Notes: a model not told the origin generated them from the letters alone. A stretch of 64,000 bases of DNA from Candidatus Doudnabacteria bacterium RIFCSPHIGHO2_02_FULL_42_25 (GCA_001777665.1 MFEQ01000003.1:1-64000); one strand, 5' to 3'. Shown: positions 55,866-62,728, counted from the stretch's first letter. Numbers and translations: made by a program.

Positions 55866-55883
55866 AAAAACTGGTGCTGGATT
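55845..55883 (+). terminator. 17-bp hairpin enclosing the recA stop codon
   Basis: AATCCAGCACCAGTTTT (55845-55861) pairs perfectly with AAAACTGGTGCTGGATT (55867-55883) around GTAAA, which holds the TAA stop. T-rich DNA follows after ~8 nt. Its 3' arm overlaps the -35 box of the next promoter by 2 nt. Confidence 0.7.
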
Positions 55884-55910
55884 GACAGCGCTTATTTTTT
55901 TTGCTATAAT
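55882..55910 (+). promoter_or_regulatory. Perfect consensus promoter downstream of recA
   Basis: TTGACA (55882-55887), 17 nt, extended TGC-TATAAT (55905-55910): the strongest promoter in the window. No protein-coding frame of any length follows on this strand for ~600 nt. Confidence 0.88.
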
Positions 55911-55916
55911 AGTTGT

Positions 55917-56468
55917 ATTGAAAGTCGGATTAGGGATTAGAACCTTGAAAACTGAATAAACGAGGATAGCGGGGAAAGCCGAAGCCTTAAAAATCTGAAA
56001 TATTTGAGTCTTTGACGTTCTTCACTATTCGTCATAGCTGTTCTAACCCAGCTGCTTGCAAAACAAAAATAAAAATCGTTTGAATAAAAAAATAAAACAA
56101 ACATAAAACAAAAATTGTTAGGGTGATTTCGATCACCACAAGAACAGTGAAGAAATCTCTTATAGAGTGGTTAGATATATAAGCGTTCTTTTTCGGTTTT
56201 ATCATCGTGATGTTTACCACTGCTTCAGGCTTTGGAGCTTGAAACTTTTGAACAAAATTTTCAAAAGATAAATTTCAAGCCCCGGATCCTGTAAGCGGTG
56301 ATAAGCTTGATGCTAAGGCCGCCTACAGGGCGGACTCGCTACAATATAAAATATTTAGAGCGGCATGTCCGCTCTGTAATCAACTAAACTTGTCCCGGAC
56401 TTGATCCGGGATTACAGAGCACAGAAATATAAACACTTGAGCCTACAAAGAAGAAGGCTTTTTTTGTT
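55917..56468 (+). ncRNA. Candidate structured noncoding RNA
   Basis: From the predicted start (~55917) to a terminator-like hairpin (AGCCT...AGGCT then T7, about 56440-56467) there is no convincing plus-strand gene. Structures inside: GCTTGAAACTTTTGAA/TTCAAAAG..TTTCAAGC (56237-56280), CCGCC-TACAG-GGCGG (56319-56333), AGAGCGG-CATGT-CCGCTCT (56357-56375), GCTCTGTAAT/ATTACAGAGC (56371-56420). The early part has CCTTGAAAACTGAATAA, a word often seen in rRNA operon spacers. It does not match RNase P RNA, tmRNA, 6S or SRP RNA signatures that I can check by eye. It may instead be several short units. Confidence 0.45.
56393..56411. repeat. CCCGGACTTGATCCGGG-type palindrome, copy 3
   Basis: TCCCGGACTTGATCCGGGA, identical to 41858-41876, placed inside the loop of a larger GCTCTGTAAT/ATTACAGAGC stem. 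Confidence 0.85.
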
Positions 56469-56510
56469 GCCCAAATTTTGGTATAATAAGATTAATTAAT
56501 TTTTGAATAT

Positions 56511-56873
56511 ATGACCTCGAAGAGTTTAATTGAAGAGAATAAGAAAAAATTATTAGCTGAAGCAAAACGGTTGCGAGCGATTTTGAACAAAGAAGATATC
56601 AAAGATGGTCCCGGAGAATTTCCCGGTGAGTACAAACCGAAGTATGATGATGTCGGTCGTGAGGACGGCGAGAACGCAACTGAAGTAGAAAATTTTCAGA
56701 ACCAACTTTCCGTGACGTACGATTTGGAAGCGAAACTGCAGAAAATAAAAATCGCACTCGCAAGAATGGAAGATGGAAGTTATGGCACGTGTGCTGTTGG
56801 TGGTGAAGAGATCGAAGAAGAAAGATTGCGAGCCGAGCCATCAGCAGATACTTGTGTTGCTCATGCATTGTAG
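56511..56873 (+). CDS. DksA/TraR-like zinc-finger protein
   Basis: 120 aa. Helical coiled-coil N-terminus (about 1-30 and 60-90) and the C-terminal finger region MEDGSYGTCAVGGEEIEEERLRAEPSADTCVAHA (in parts). The usual second Cys is Gly (CAVG) and the last is His (CVAH), leaving a C-G-C-H pattern, so metal binding may be weakened. DksA proteins act on RNA polymerase through its secondary channel. Directly followed by lspA. Confidence 0.85.
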   Translation: MTSKSLIEENKKKLLAEAKRLRAILNKEDIKDGPGEFPGEYKPKYDDVGREDGENATEVENFQNQLSVTYDLEAKLQKIKIALARMEDGSYGTCAVGGEEIEEERLRAEPSADTCVAHAL

Positions 56874-57266
56874 ATGATGCTGAAAAAAATATTATTTTTA
56901 TTTTTAGTTGATCAAGTCACGAAATTAATTTTTGATTATCGTGAAGTAAAAAACTTTGGGTTGTCGTTTGCGATAAACTTAGGACCGATACCAAATTTGA
57001 TTCTGGTAATTTTGGGCCTAAGTTTTTTCATTTATTATTATTGGCAACGCCGCGAAAAATTTACTTATGTCGGCGAGCTAACTTTTGTTTTTATTTTTGC
57101 CGGGGCGTTGTCTAATATTTTTGATCGAGCATACTTTGGTTACGTCAGAGATTTTATGGATTTGGGCTGGGGTTTTACTTTTAATTTAGCTGACATATTT
57201 GTGGTGGTCGGATTGATTTTGTTTTTATATCTGCCTGATAAAGATAAGTATCAAAATTTTGGCTGA
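56874..57266 (+). CDS. lspA: Lipoprotein signal peptidase (signal peptidase II)
   Basis: 130 aa, short. Four hydrophobic segments. Catalytic Asp motifs: SNIFDRAYFGYVRDF (N-x-x-D-R) and FNLADIFVVVG (N-x-A-D). It removes signal peptides from prolipoproteins in the membrane. The ATG directly follows the DksA-like stop; a second ATG three bases on is equally possible. Confidence 0.92.
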   Translation: MMLKKILFLFLVDQVTKLIFDYREVKNFGLSFAINLGPIPNLILVILGLSFFIYYYWQRREKFTYVGELTFVFIFAGALSNIFDRAYFGYVRDFMDLGWGFTFNLADIFVVVGLILFLYLPDKDKYQNFG

Positions 57267-57325
57267 AATGCCAATTGTGATTTTGGGAAGTAGGAGTAGT
57301 ATGAAGTCGAAAGGGGGTGGGCATC

Positions 57326-57442
57326 ATGGAAAAATCACAAGGTCGGGGTTGGCATGGAGATTCTGAAGGCCATAGACGAGCAGGCAGACTAGGGGGTCGG
57401 GCAAGAGGCAAGAAAAGAGGGAGAACTAGCACAAGTCCTTAG
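57326..57442 (+). CDS. Tiny Arg/Gly-rich KGG-like protein (38 aa)
   Basis: Strong AAAGGGGGTGG ~6-10 nt before ATG 57326. The sequence MEKSQGRGWHGDSEGHRRAG followed by RLGGRARGKKRGRTSTSP resembles KGG/YciG-type stress peptides (GHxxAGxxGG). Very basic, so nucleic acid binding is possible. A strong terminator follows 12 nt after the stop. Confidence 0.6.
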   Translation: MEKSQGRGWHGDSEGHRRAGRLGGRARGKKRGRTSTSP

Positions 57443-57453
57443 GATTTCTTTAG

Positions 57454-57479
57454 AAACCCCGCCTATTAGGCGGGGTTTT
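57454..57479 (+). terminator. Terminator after the KGG-like gene
   Basis: AAACCCCGCCT-ATT-AGGCGGGGTTTT. Confidence 0.88.
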
Positions 57480-57499
57480 GCTAATGTTATAATTAGTTC

Positions 57500-58270
57500 A
57501 TGGCTAAAATTTTAGGAATTGATGTCGGGGGCACGAAAGTCGCGTCAGGAATAGTCACCGATGGTTTGAACGTGGAAAATTTAGAGATAAATAAAACTTC
57601 ACAAGTCGATTTGGTAGGCCAACTTCAAGATATCATACGCGATAAAGGTAGTTTTGACGCGATTGGGCTCGCGATGCCGGGTCCTGTGCTTGCTGACGGG
57701 ACAGTTATGAGGTTGCCCAATGTGCCGCAATTTCAGAAAAGTAATATTAAACAAATTTTAGAAAATCAATTCCATATTCCAGTGGCAGTCATGAATGATG
57801 CGAAGGCATTTGCTTTGGCGGAAAGTATAGTCGGGCAGGGCAAGGGTCATAATGTGGTGGCGGCTGCGGTCTTGGGTACAGGTATCGGAGTTGGGATCGT
57901 CATCAACAAACAAATTTATTTCGGGAAAGACGGAGTGGCTGGGGAACTTGAGCATGTGCAGTTGCTAGATGGGATGTTGTTTCGGGAGCACCGACATGCA
58001 GCAGGACCATTTGTAAAAGCAATTGATGCTAAAAAATATCTAAAGACTTTGTTGGACATGATCGTCCTTAGCTTCAATCCGGATATAATTGTTTTAAGTG
58101 GTGGCTGGTCGACACTGCCTGGAATGGAAGAGATGGCAAATGAGCTGACGAAAGGAGCTGGGAATTATGAGAGTCAAACTCCAGTTAAGATTTCTGAGCT
58201 AATGTATCCGTCTCTGATCGGAGCGGCTTTGATGGCCGAGCAAGGCCTGCCTGCCGGCAGGCAGGCTTGA
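57500..58270 (+). CDS. ROK-family sugar kinase-like protein
   Basis: 256 aa. N-terminal phosphate-binding GIDVGGTKVASGIV, AIGLAMPGPV, VMNDAKAFALAES (catalytic Asp), VLGTGIGVGIVINKQI and GELEH. The ROK zinc motif CxCGxxGCxE is absent and the protein is ~40-50 aa shorter than usual. Leaderless start: TATAAT ends 6 nt before ATG. The last residues (GLPAGRQA) come from a CCTGCCTGCC palindrome insertion. Confidence 0.85.
   Translation: MAKILGIDVGGTKVASGIVTDGLNVENLEINKTSQVDLVGQLQDIIRDKGSFDAIGLAMPGPVLADGTVMRLPNVPQFQKSNIKQILENQFHIPVAVMNDAKAFALAESIVGQGKGHNVVAAAVLGTGIGVGIVINKQIYFGKDGVAGELEHVQLLDGMLFREHRHAAGPFVKAIDAKKYLKTLLDMIVLSFNPDIIVLSGGWSTLPGMEEMANELTKGAGNYESQTPVKISELMYPSLIGAALMAEQGLPAGRQA
58245..58266. 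repeat. CCTGCCTGCC/GGCAGGCAGG palindrome ending the ROK gene
   Basis: Same 20-nt palindrome as 27181-27200, here with one more base pair on each side. In frame it codes LPAGRQA just before the stop. Confidence 0.85.
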
Positions 58271-58304
58271 AGTAAAATCGAGTTAGCAATATAATAATAT
58301 CCAC

Positions 58305-58379
58305 GCGCGTGTAGCTCAGCGGTAGAGCGATTGTCTTATACACAATTGGCCCCAGGTTCGAATCCTGGCACGCGCACCA
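58305..58379 (+). tRNA. tRNA-Ile (TAT)
   Basis: Acceptor GCGCGTG/CACGCGC, anticodon stem ATTGT/ACAAT with loop CTTATAC giving anticodon TAT, CCA encoded. Reads AUA directly, a rare solution in bacteria. Confidence 0.92.
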
Positions 58380-58386
58380 GTGAAGT

Positions 58387-58409
58387 AATACGAGGGTGAC
58401 CCTCGTATT
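58387..58409. repeat. RAYT-associated palindrome, downstream copy
   Basis: AATACGAGGGT-G-ACCCTCGTATT, 11-bp arms, ending at the last base before the RAYT stop codon side. Confidence 0.88.
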
Positions 58410-59021
58410 TTAGAATCCTTCGAAGTCGAAGGTTTTTTTAATTTCTTCATTTCGGTTCTGATGACTCATGACAAAGTCTTCATAGTGGGTTGTTGAGTTT
58501 TCAAACCAACTTAGTAGTATAGAACGATCGCAAATCGATTCAGGCGAGATACCTAAAATTTCTTGAAAACTAGAGTATTCATATGTTTTGACATTAGAGG
58601 GGTTATTGTGAATATATGCTGAGAGGTATGAGGCATATTCACTGGTATCCACTAACTTGGCCTTAAATCTATCTTGAAATAAATTTCCAATACGAGAATA
58701 TTTTTTATTTATATAGCATACATAGCTCGTGCATAACTTAAGAATTAGTTTATCAATATTTATCAAAGTATTTTGTTTGATAAGAAAATGGAAATGATTA
58801 GGCATGAGACAATATGCTAATATAGTGAATGTTCCTGGTGCAAATGGCTGAATTCTAGATTTACTTGGAGGCAATACTAACTTACCAAGAATAATTCTAA
58901 GGCGTTTTAGAAATTGAGTATAATCTTGATCATCAAAAAATATAAGTTGTTTATTAACCCCACGATTGAAAATGTGATAATAATTACCAGCGCTAAATAG
59001 TTTATAGTCTCTGTATTGCAT
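58410..59021 (-). CDS. REP-associated tyrosine transposase (RAYT)
   Basis: 203 aa single-strand transposase of the Y1/IS200-like family. NYYHIFNRGVNKQLIFFDDQ start, His-hydrophobic-His motif in YCLMPNHFHFLIKQ (about 73-86), catalytic Tyr likely in YVCYINKKYSRIGNLFQDRFK (about 113-133), and SEYASYLSAYIHNNPS. RAYTs move or spread short palindromic repeats; here identical palindromes lie at both ends. The gene sits between tRNA-Ile and comM. Confidence 0.92.
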   Translation of the reverse strand: MQYRDYKLFSAGNYYHIFNRGVNKQLIFFDDQDYTQFLKRLRIILGKLVLPPSKSRIQPFAPGTFTILAYCLMPNHFHFLIKQNTLINIDKLILKLCTSYVCYINKKYSRIGNLFQDRFKAKLVDTSEYASYLSAYIHNNPSNVKTYEYSSFQEILGISPESICDRSILLSWFENSTTHYEDFVMSHQNRNEEIKKTFDFEGF

Positions 59022-59034
59022 AAAATAAAGGGAT

Positions 59035-59051
59035 ACGAGGGTGACCCTCGT
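59035..59051. repeat. RAYT-associated palindrome, upstream copy
   Basis: ACGAGGGT-G-ACCCTCGT, 8-bp arms; the core 15-mer is identical to the copies at 58391 and 11977. Confidence 0.88.
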
Positions 59052-59054
59052 GGA

Positions 59055-60575
59055 TTATTCGACTTTCGGCCGGTATTGAACTGCTTCGGCAAGGTGAGTG
59101 ACTGTAATCGATTGAGCATCTTCTAAGTCAGCAATGGTTCGAGCGAGTTTCAAAACACGATGGTATGACCGAGCAGAAAGATACATTTTTACTACAACAG
59201 CCTTCATGAATGCTTGTTCGGCTTCTCCTAGCTGGCAAAACTCTTTAATCTCTTTTATCGTCATCTCCGAATTAGTTTTAAGACCTGGAAGATTTGAAAA
59301 CCTCTTTGTTTGAATGTCCCGTGCTCGCTGAACACGTGATTGAACTTCCTCGGATGATTCTCCACCAGCATCTGACGCTAATTTGTCATATTCAATCCGT
59401 CCTACTTCCACATGGAGATCAATTCGATCCATCATCGGACCCGAAATTTTCTTATGATACTTCGCGATTTGTGATGGTGAACAAATACAAGGCTTAGTCG
59501 GATCAGAAAAATATCCGCAAGGACAAGGATTCTGTGCTGCGACCAAAGTAAACTGTGCAGGAAATTCTACGGTGGCAGCAGCCCTAGCCACAGTCACGAC
59601 CCCGTCTTCCAAAGGCTGACGTAAATTTTCCAAAACTGATCGATTAAATTCTGGAAACTCATCCATAAACAACACACCCCGGTGAGCCAGCGATATCTCT
59701 CCAGGTTTCGGATTAGAACCTCCTCCAACCAAAGCCACTGAAGAAGAGCTGTGATGAGGACTCCGAAAAGGTCTCATCGTGATCATAGTTTTGTTTAAAT
59801 TGAGCAACCCAGCTACACTATAGATTTTTGTAATTTCTAAAACCTCATCGACTGTCGGTTTGGGTAGAATCGAGGGCAGCGCCTTGGCCAACAATGTCTT
59901 ACCAGTCCCCGGAGGACCAGAAAGCAGAACATTGTGTCCACCCGAAGCGGCAATCTCCAAAGCGCGTTTAGCAGATTCCTGGCCTTTGATCAATTTCAGG
60001 TCAAAAATCTCTTTCGGGGTACTTAGAATCTCTTCCCAATCAATTGCTTGGATGGGTTTTATCTTTATCAAATTCTGTAAGTACCCGATTACTTCGTATA
60101 AATTTTTTATAGGAATGATCGTGATTCCAGAAACCAGGCTCGCCTCTCTGCTATTTTCTTTTGGTACAAAAACTTTTTTAAATCCTTGCTCTTTCGCTGA
60201 CAGCAACATTGAAAGCACTCCTGAAACTGCTCTGACACTACCGTCCAGAGCCAACTCACCAAGAAATATTTTATCTTTTGGTTCAAAAAATATTTGACCA
60301 GAATTCAGTAAAATTGAAAGTGCAATGGGTAAATCATAATGCGTCCCATTTTTGGGTAGATCGGCTGGTGCTAGGTTAATGGCAACATGAGACCTGGGGA
60401 AAATTGCATTGGAATTTTTAATCGCAGACTTTACGCGTTCTTTCGCTTCTTGGACTGCGGTATCTGGTAACCCGACAATTATCGTTTTCGGTAACCCTCC
60501 CGAAATATCAACCTCAACCTCTATCGGAGCTGCGTCTAATCCTACTAAAGCAGTAGCATAAACTTTCGCTGGCAT
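59055..60575 (-). CDS. comM: YifB/ComM family Mg-chelatase-like AAA+ ATPase
   Basis: 506 aa. N-terminal ChlI-like domain (VYATALVGLDAAPIEVEVDI, NLAPADLPKNGTHYDLPIAL), AAA+ core with Walker A GPPGTGKT (about 219-226), RPFRSPHHSSSSVALVGGG, and C-terminal SARSYHRVLKLARTIADLE. ComM is a helicase promoting branch migration when transformed DNA is integrated, relevant to natural competence. ATG preceded by no neighbour in operon; the RAYT unit lies just downstream. Confidence 0.94.
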   Translation of the reverse strand: MPAKVYATALVGLDAAPIEVEVDISGGLPKTIIVGLPDTAVQEAKERVKSAIKNSNAIFPRSHVAINLAPADLPKNGTHYDLPIALSILLNSGQIFFEPKDKIFLGELALDGSVRAVSGVLSMLLSAKEQGFKKVFVPKENSREASLVSGITIIPIKNLYEVIGYLQNLIKIKPIQAIDWEEILSTPKEIFDLKLIKGQESAKRALEIAASGGHNVLLSGPPGTGKTLLAKALPSILPKPTVDEVLEITKIYSVAGLLNLNKTMITMRPFRSPHHSSSSVALVGGGSNPKPGEISLAHRGVLFMDEFPEFNRSVLENLRQPLEDGVVTVARAAATVEFPAQFTLVAAQNPCPCGYFSDPTKPCICSPSQIAKYHKKISGPMMDRIDLHVEVGRIEYDKLASDAGGESSEEVQSRVQRARDIQTKRFSNLPGLKTNSEMTIKEIKEFCQLGEAEQAFMKAVVVKMYLSARSYHRVLKLARTIADLEDAQSITVTHLAEAVQYRPKVE

Positions 60576-60590
60576 AAATTTATCTTATAT

Positions 60591-60621
60591 AAAAGCCCCG
60601 CACTCCGACGAACAGGGCTTT
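60591..60621 (-). terminator. Terminator of the lexA operon
   Basis: Read on the minus strand: AAAGCCC-(16 nt)-GGGCTTT followed by TATATAAG. Weak loop but in the right place after the DUF3276 gene. Confidence 0.6.
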
Positions 60622-60624
60622 CGC

Positions 60625-60855
60625 TTAGTTATTCTGTTTACTCATGAACCCCATAACATCTTCTAACGCTTTCGTAAACTCACCTACTTCGCTTTCGAAA
60701 ACATTGAGATAGCTTTTCTTTCTCTCTTCCCCATTTAATTCTGATTGGGTAATTTTCAGAAATGGTTTGGCATTTTTAGCCGATTTCACATCGAAAAAAT
60801 ATGTTCGACGGCCGGCTGAAACTTTGGTAGAGAAAAGTGCTGGTGCAAATTCCAT
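60625..60855 (-). CDS. PUR-alpha-like DUF3276 protein
   Basis: 76 aa. FSTKVSAGRRTYFFDVKSAKN, FLKITQSE and FESEVGEFTKALEDVMGFM match the short bacterial PUR-domain proteins (DUF3276), which bind single-stranded nucleic acid. Last gene of the lexA operon, 5 nt after the preceding gene. Confidence 0.85.
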   Translation of the reverse strand: MEFAPALFSTKVSAGRRTYFFDVKSAKNAKPFLKITQSELNGEERKKSYLNVFESEVGEFTKALEDVMGFMSKQNN

Positions 60856-60860
60856 ATGTT

Positions 60861-61049
60861 TTATACTCTAATTACTGTTAACAATCCGTTGAATCTATCA
60901 TTAACGATCAGTGGGACTCCAGACAGTCTAGCCACTTCTGTAACTATTGGTTGCAGTCGGCAGTTGTGGCTTACCTCATTAGTGCAGTGCGCACACAAAC
61001 CCTTTAACTGACTAATGATGGTATATTTTTGTTGTTCAAATTCGCTCAT
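60861..61049 (-). CDS. Small Cys/His-containing protein (62 aa)
   Basis: Not recognised. CAHCTNEVSHNC (about 19-30) offers C-x2-C...H-x-C ligands for a metal, followed by a helix and strand. It lies 1 nt after lexA, so it is co-expressed with the SOS repressor and may have an SOS-related role (inference). Confidence 0.65.
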   Translation of the reverse strand: MSEFEQQKYTIISQLKGLCAHCTNEVSHNCRLQPIVTEVARLSGVPLIVNDRFNGLLTVIRV

Positions 61050-61050
61050 A

Positions 61051-61665
61051 TTACTCTAGCCTTCTAATGACTCCGATTACTTTCCCCTGAATCGACCATT
61101 CATGTTCAGGGTATATATTAGGATATTCCTTATTTTCTGCTTTTAGATAAAACTTTCCTTCTTTCTTTACCAGTCGTTTAACTGTAGCTTCGTCTTCGAG
61201 AAGTGCGACGACGATGTCATTGATGTCTGCAATTTTTTGTTGTTTGACCAAAACCAAATCTCCATTCAAAATTCCAGCATCCTTCATACTCATTCCCTGA
61301 ACTTTGAGTAAGAACACATCTTTTCGTCCTCGGACTAAACTTACTGGGAGATTTAACCAATCCTCTATCTGTTCTTCGGCTAGCATCGGCAGTCCAGCTG
61401 TGATGCGTCCCAACACCGGAAGACTAACCATCCCAAGTCCGATGGGGTCCCCTTCTGGATTGAGAACTTCTATTCCTCGAGCTTTACTCGATCTGCGGAT
61501 ATAACCCTTATCTTCCAAAACCCGAAGTAATTTTGCCACTGCATTTTTTGATTTGAGTTTGAGGCTCCTGGCCATTTCTGAAAAAGAGGGAGGTAAGCCT
61601 TTGTCTTGAATTTCATGCTGAAGTAGTTCTAATAATTGTTTTTGCTTAGGAGTAAGTTCATTCAT
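61051..61665 (-). CDS. lexA: SOS repressor LexA
   Basis: 204 aa. N-terminal winged helix (MNELTPKQKQLLELLQHEIQ, PSFSEMARSLKLKSKNAVAKLL). Cleavage site Ala-Gly in GRITAGLP (about 89-90). Catalytic Ser in VQGMSMKDAGI (about 126) and Lys in EATVKRLVK (about 163). Represses DNA-damage genes and cleaves itself when RecA filaments form. First gene of a three-gene operon; divergent from galU. Confidence 0.96.
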   Translation of the reverse strand: MNELTPKQKQLLELLQHEIQDKGLPPSFSEMARSLKLKSKNAVAKLLRVLEDKGYIRRSSKARGIEVLNPEGDPIGLGMVSLPVLGRITAGLPMLAEEQIEDWLNLPVSLVRGRKDVFLLKVQGMSMKDAGILNGDLVLVKQQKIADINDIVVALLEDEATVKRLVKKEGKFYLKAENKEYPNIYPEHEWSIQGKVIGVIRRLE

Positions 61666-61743
61666 AGTATTCCGGAGGATTTCGAAGGAATCAGTAGACT
61701 CGGGGCGGCTTCCTCACCCACCAACTCCTTCGTTTTTGTCATC

Positions 61744-61782
61744 CGTATAAGTAATGGTATACGATCGTTCACCTATTGTCAA
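61744..61782 (-). promoter_or_regulatory. lexA promoter with candidate operator
   Basis: Minus strand: TTGACA (61782-61777), 17 nt, TACCAT (61759-61754). The palindrome CGTATA-N8-TATACG (61744-61763) overlaps the -10, and ACGATCGT lies in the spacer. Either could be the LexA box. Confidence 0.6.
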
Positions 61783-61813
61783 GATAGGGAATTCTTTAGA
61801 AAAATTCAAAGGA

Positions 61814-61843
61814 TTGATTAGTTATTCACAGTCGAGCTATAAT
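61814..61843 (+). promoter_or_regulatory. galU promoter (near-leaderless)
   Basis: TTGATT (61814-61819), 18 nt, TATAAT (61838-61843), 9 nt before ATG 61853. Confidence 0.7.
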
Positions 61844-61852
61844 ATTGGAGTT

Positions 61853-62728
61853 ATGATAAACGCTAAAAAAGTACGTAAGGCGGTTATTCCTGCCGCTGGG
61901 TTTGGAACTAGATTTCTTCCAGCCACTAAGGCCCAACCCAAAGAAATGTTACCGATTGTTGATAAACCGGTTATTCAATATGTAGTAGAGCAAGCGGTAG
62001 CAGCTGGAATTGAACAAATTGTGATCGTCACAGGTTGGCATAAACGAGCAATCGAGGATCACTTCGATCGTCATTTTGAATTGGAAGCGAGATTAGAAAA
62101 AGACGGGAAAATTGAACAATTGCAATCAATAAAAAAGATTTCCGATTTAGCTGATTTTGTTTATGTTAGGCAAAAAGAAGCGTTGGGGAATGGCCATGCA
62201 GTACTCATGGCAAAAGATATAATTGGTAACGAACCTTTCGTTGTCATGTGGGGTGATGAATTTTTTGAGGCAGATCCACCATCTTTGAAGCAATTAATTT
62301 CAGTTTATGAACAAACTGGTTCGCCAGTCATAGCTGGAATAAAAGTTGATAAAGCTGACGTATCACGTTATGGAATCGGAAAAGTTACGAATATAAAAGA
62401 CAATTTATTCAAGCTGCATGAAATAGTCGAAAAACCGACCCCGGAAGAAGCCCCTTCTAACTTGGCAGTTCATGGCAATTATCTATTTACTCCGGATATT
62501 TTTGATATGCTCAAAGATTTAAAACCATCTAAGAGTGGAGAGATTTGGCAAGTTGATGCAATTAATAAACTTGCAGCACAAAAAGATGTTCATGTTCTGG
62601 AGTTAAAAAATTCCCACTACTATGATTGCGGGAATAAATTAGGATACCTCAAAGCTGTCGTAGAGTTTGGACTCAAACACGATGATCTTCGGGATGAATT
62701 TGCCGAATACCTCAGAAATATTGTATAA
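61853..62728 (+). CDS. galU: UTP-glucose-1-phosphate uridylyltransferase
   Basis: Makes UDP-glucose for glycolipids and surface glycans. 291 aa from ATG 61853; an in-frame start at 61754 lies in the lexA promoter. Signature VIPAAGFGTRFLPATKAQPKEMLPI (G-x-G-T-R-x-L-P), QYVVEQAVAAGIEQIVIVTG, KEALGNGHAVLMAK, VMWGDEFFE, IVEKPTPEEAPSNL. UDP-glucose would feed the UgtP-like enzyme at 42957. Confidence 0.95.
   Translation: MINAKKVRKAVIPAAGFGTRFLPATKAQPKEMLPIVDKPVIQYVVEQAVAAGIEQIVIVTGWHKRAIEDHFDRHFELEARLEKDGKIEQLQSIKKISDLADFVYVRQKEALGNGHAVLMAKDIIGNEPFVVMWGDEFFEADPPSLKQLISVYEQTGSPVIAGIKVDKADVSRYGIGKVTNIKDNLFKLHEIVEKPTPEEAPSNLAVHGNYLFTPDIFDMLKDLKPSKSGEIWQVDAINKLAAQKDVHVLELKNSHYYDCGNKLGYLKAVVEFGLKHDDLRDEFAEYLRNIV

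Noticed and set aside
56032..56220. Minus-strand 62-codon frame with a hydrophobic stretch (possible small membrane protein)
   Set aside because: No convincing ribosome-binding site or promoter on that strand; it lies inside the region after the perfect plus-strand promoter. Not excluded, but not supported enough.
55917..56468. RNase P RNA, tmRNA or 6S RNA
   Set aside because: The region lacks the GAGGAAAGTCC-type RNase P core, a tmRNA TTC arm with CCA end and tag frame, and an obvious 6S-like single long hairpin.
58410..59021. IS200/IS605 insertion sequence
   Set aside because: No TnpB and no IS-type ends; the flanking short palindromes fit a RAYT instead.
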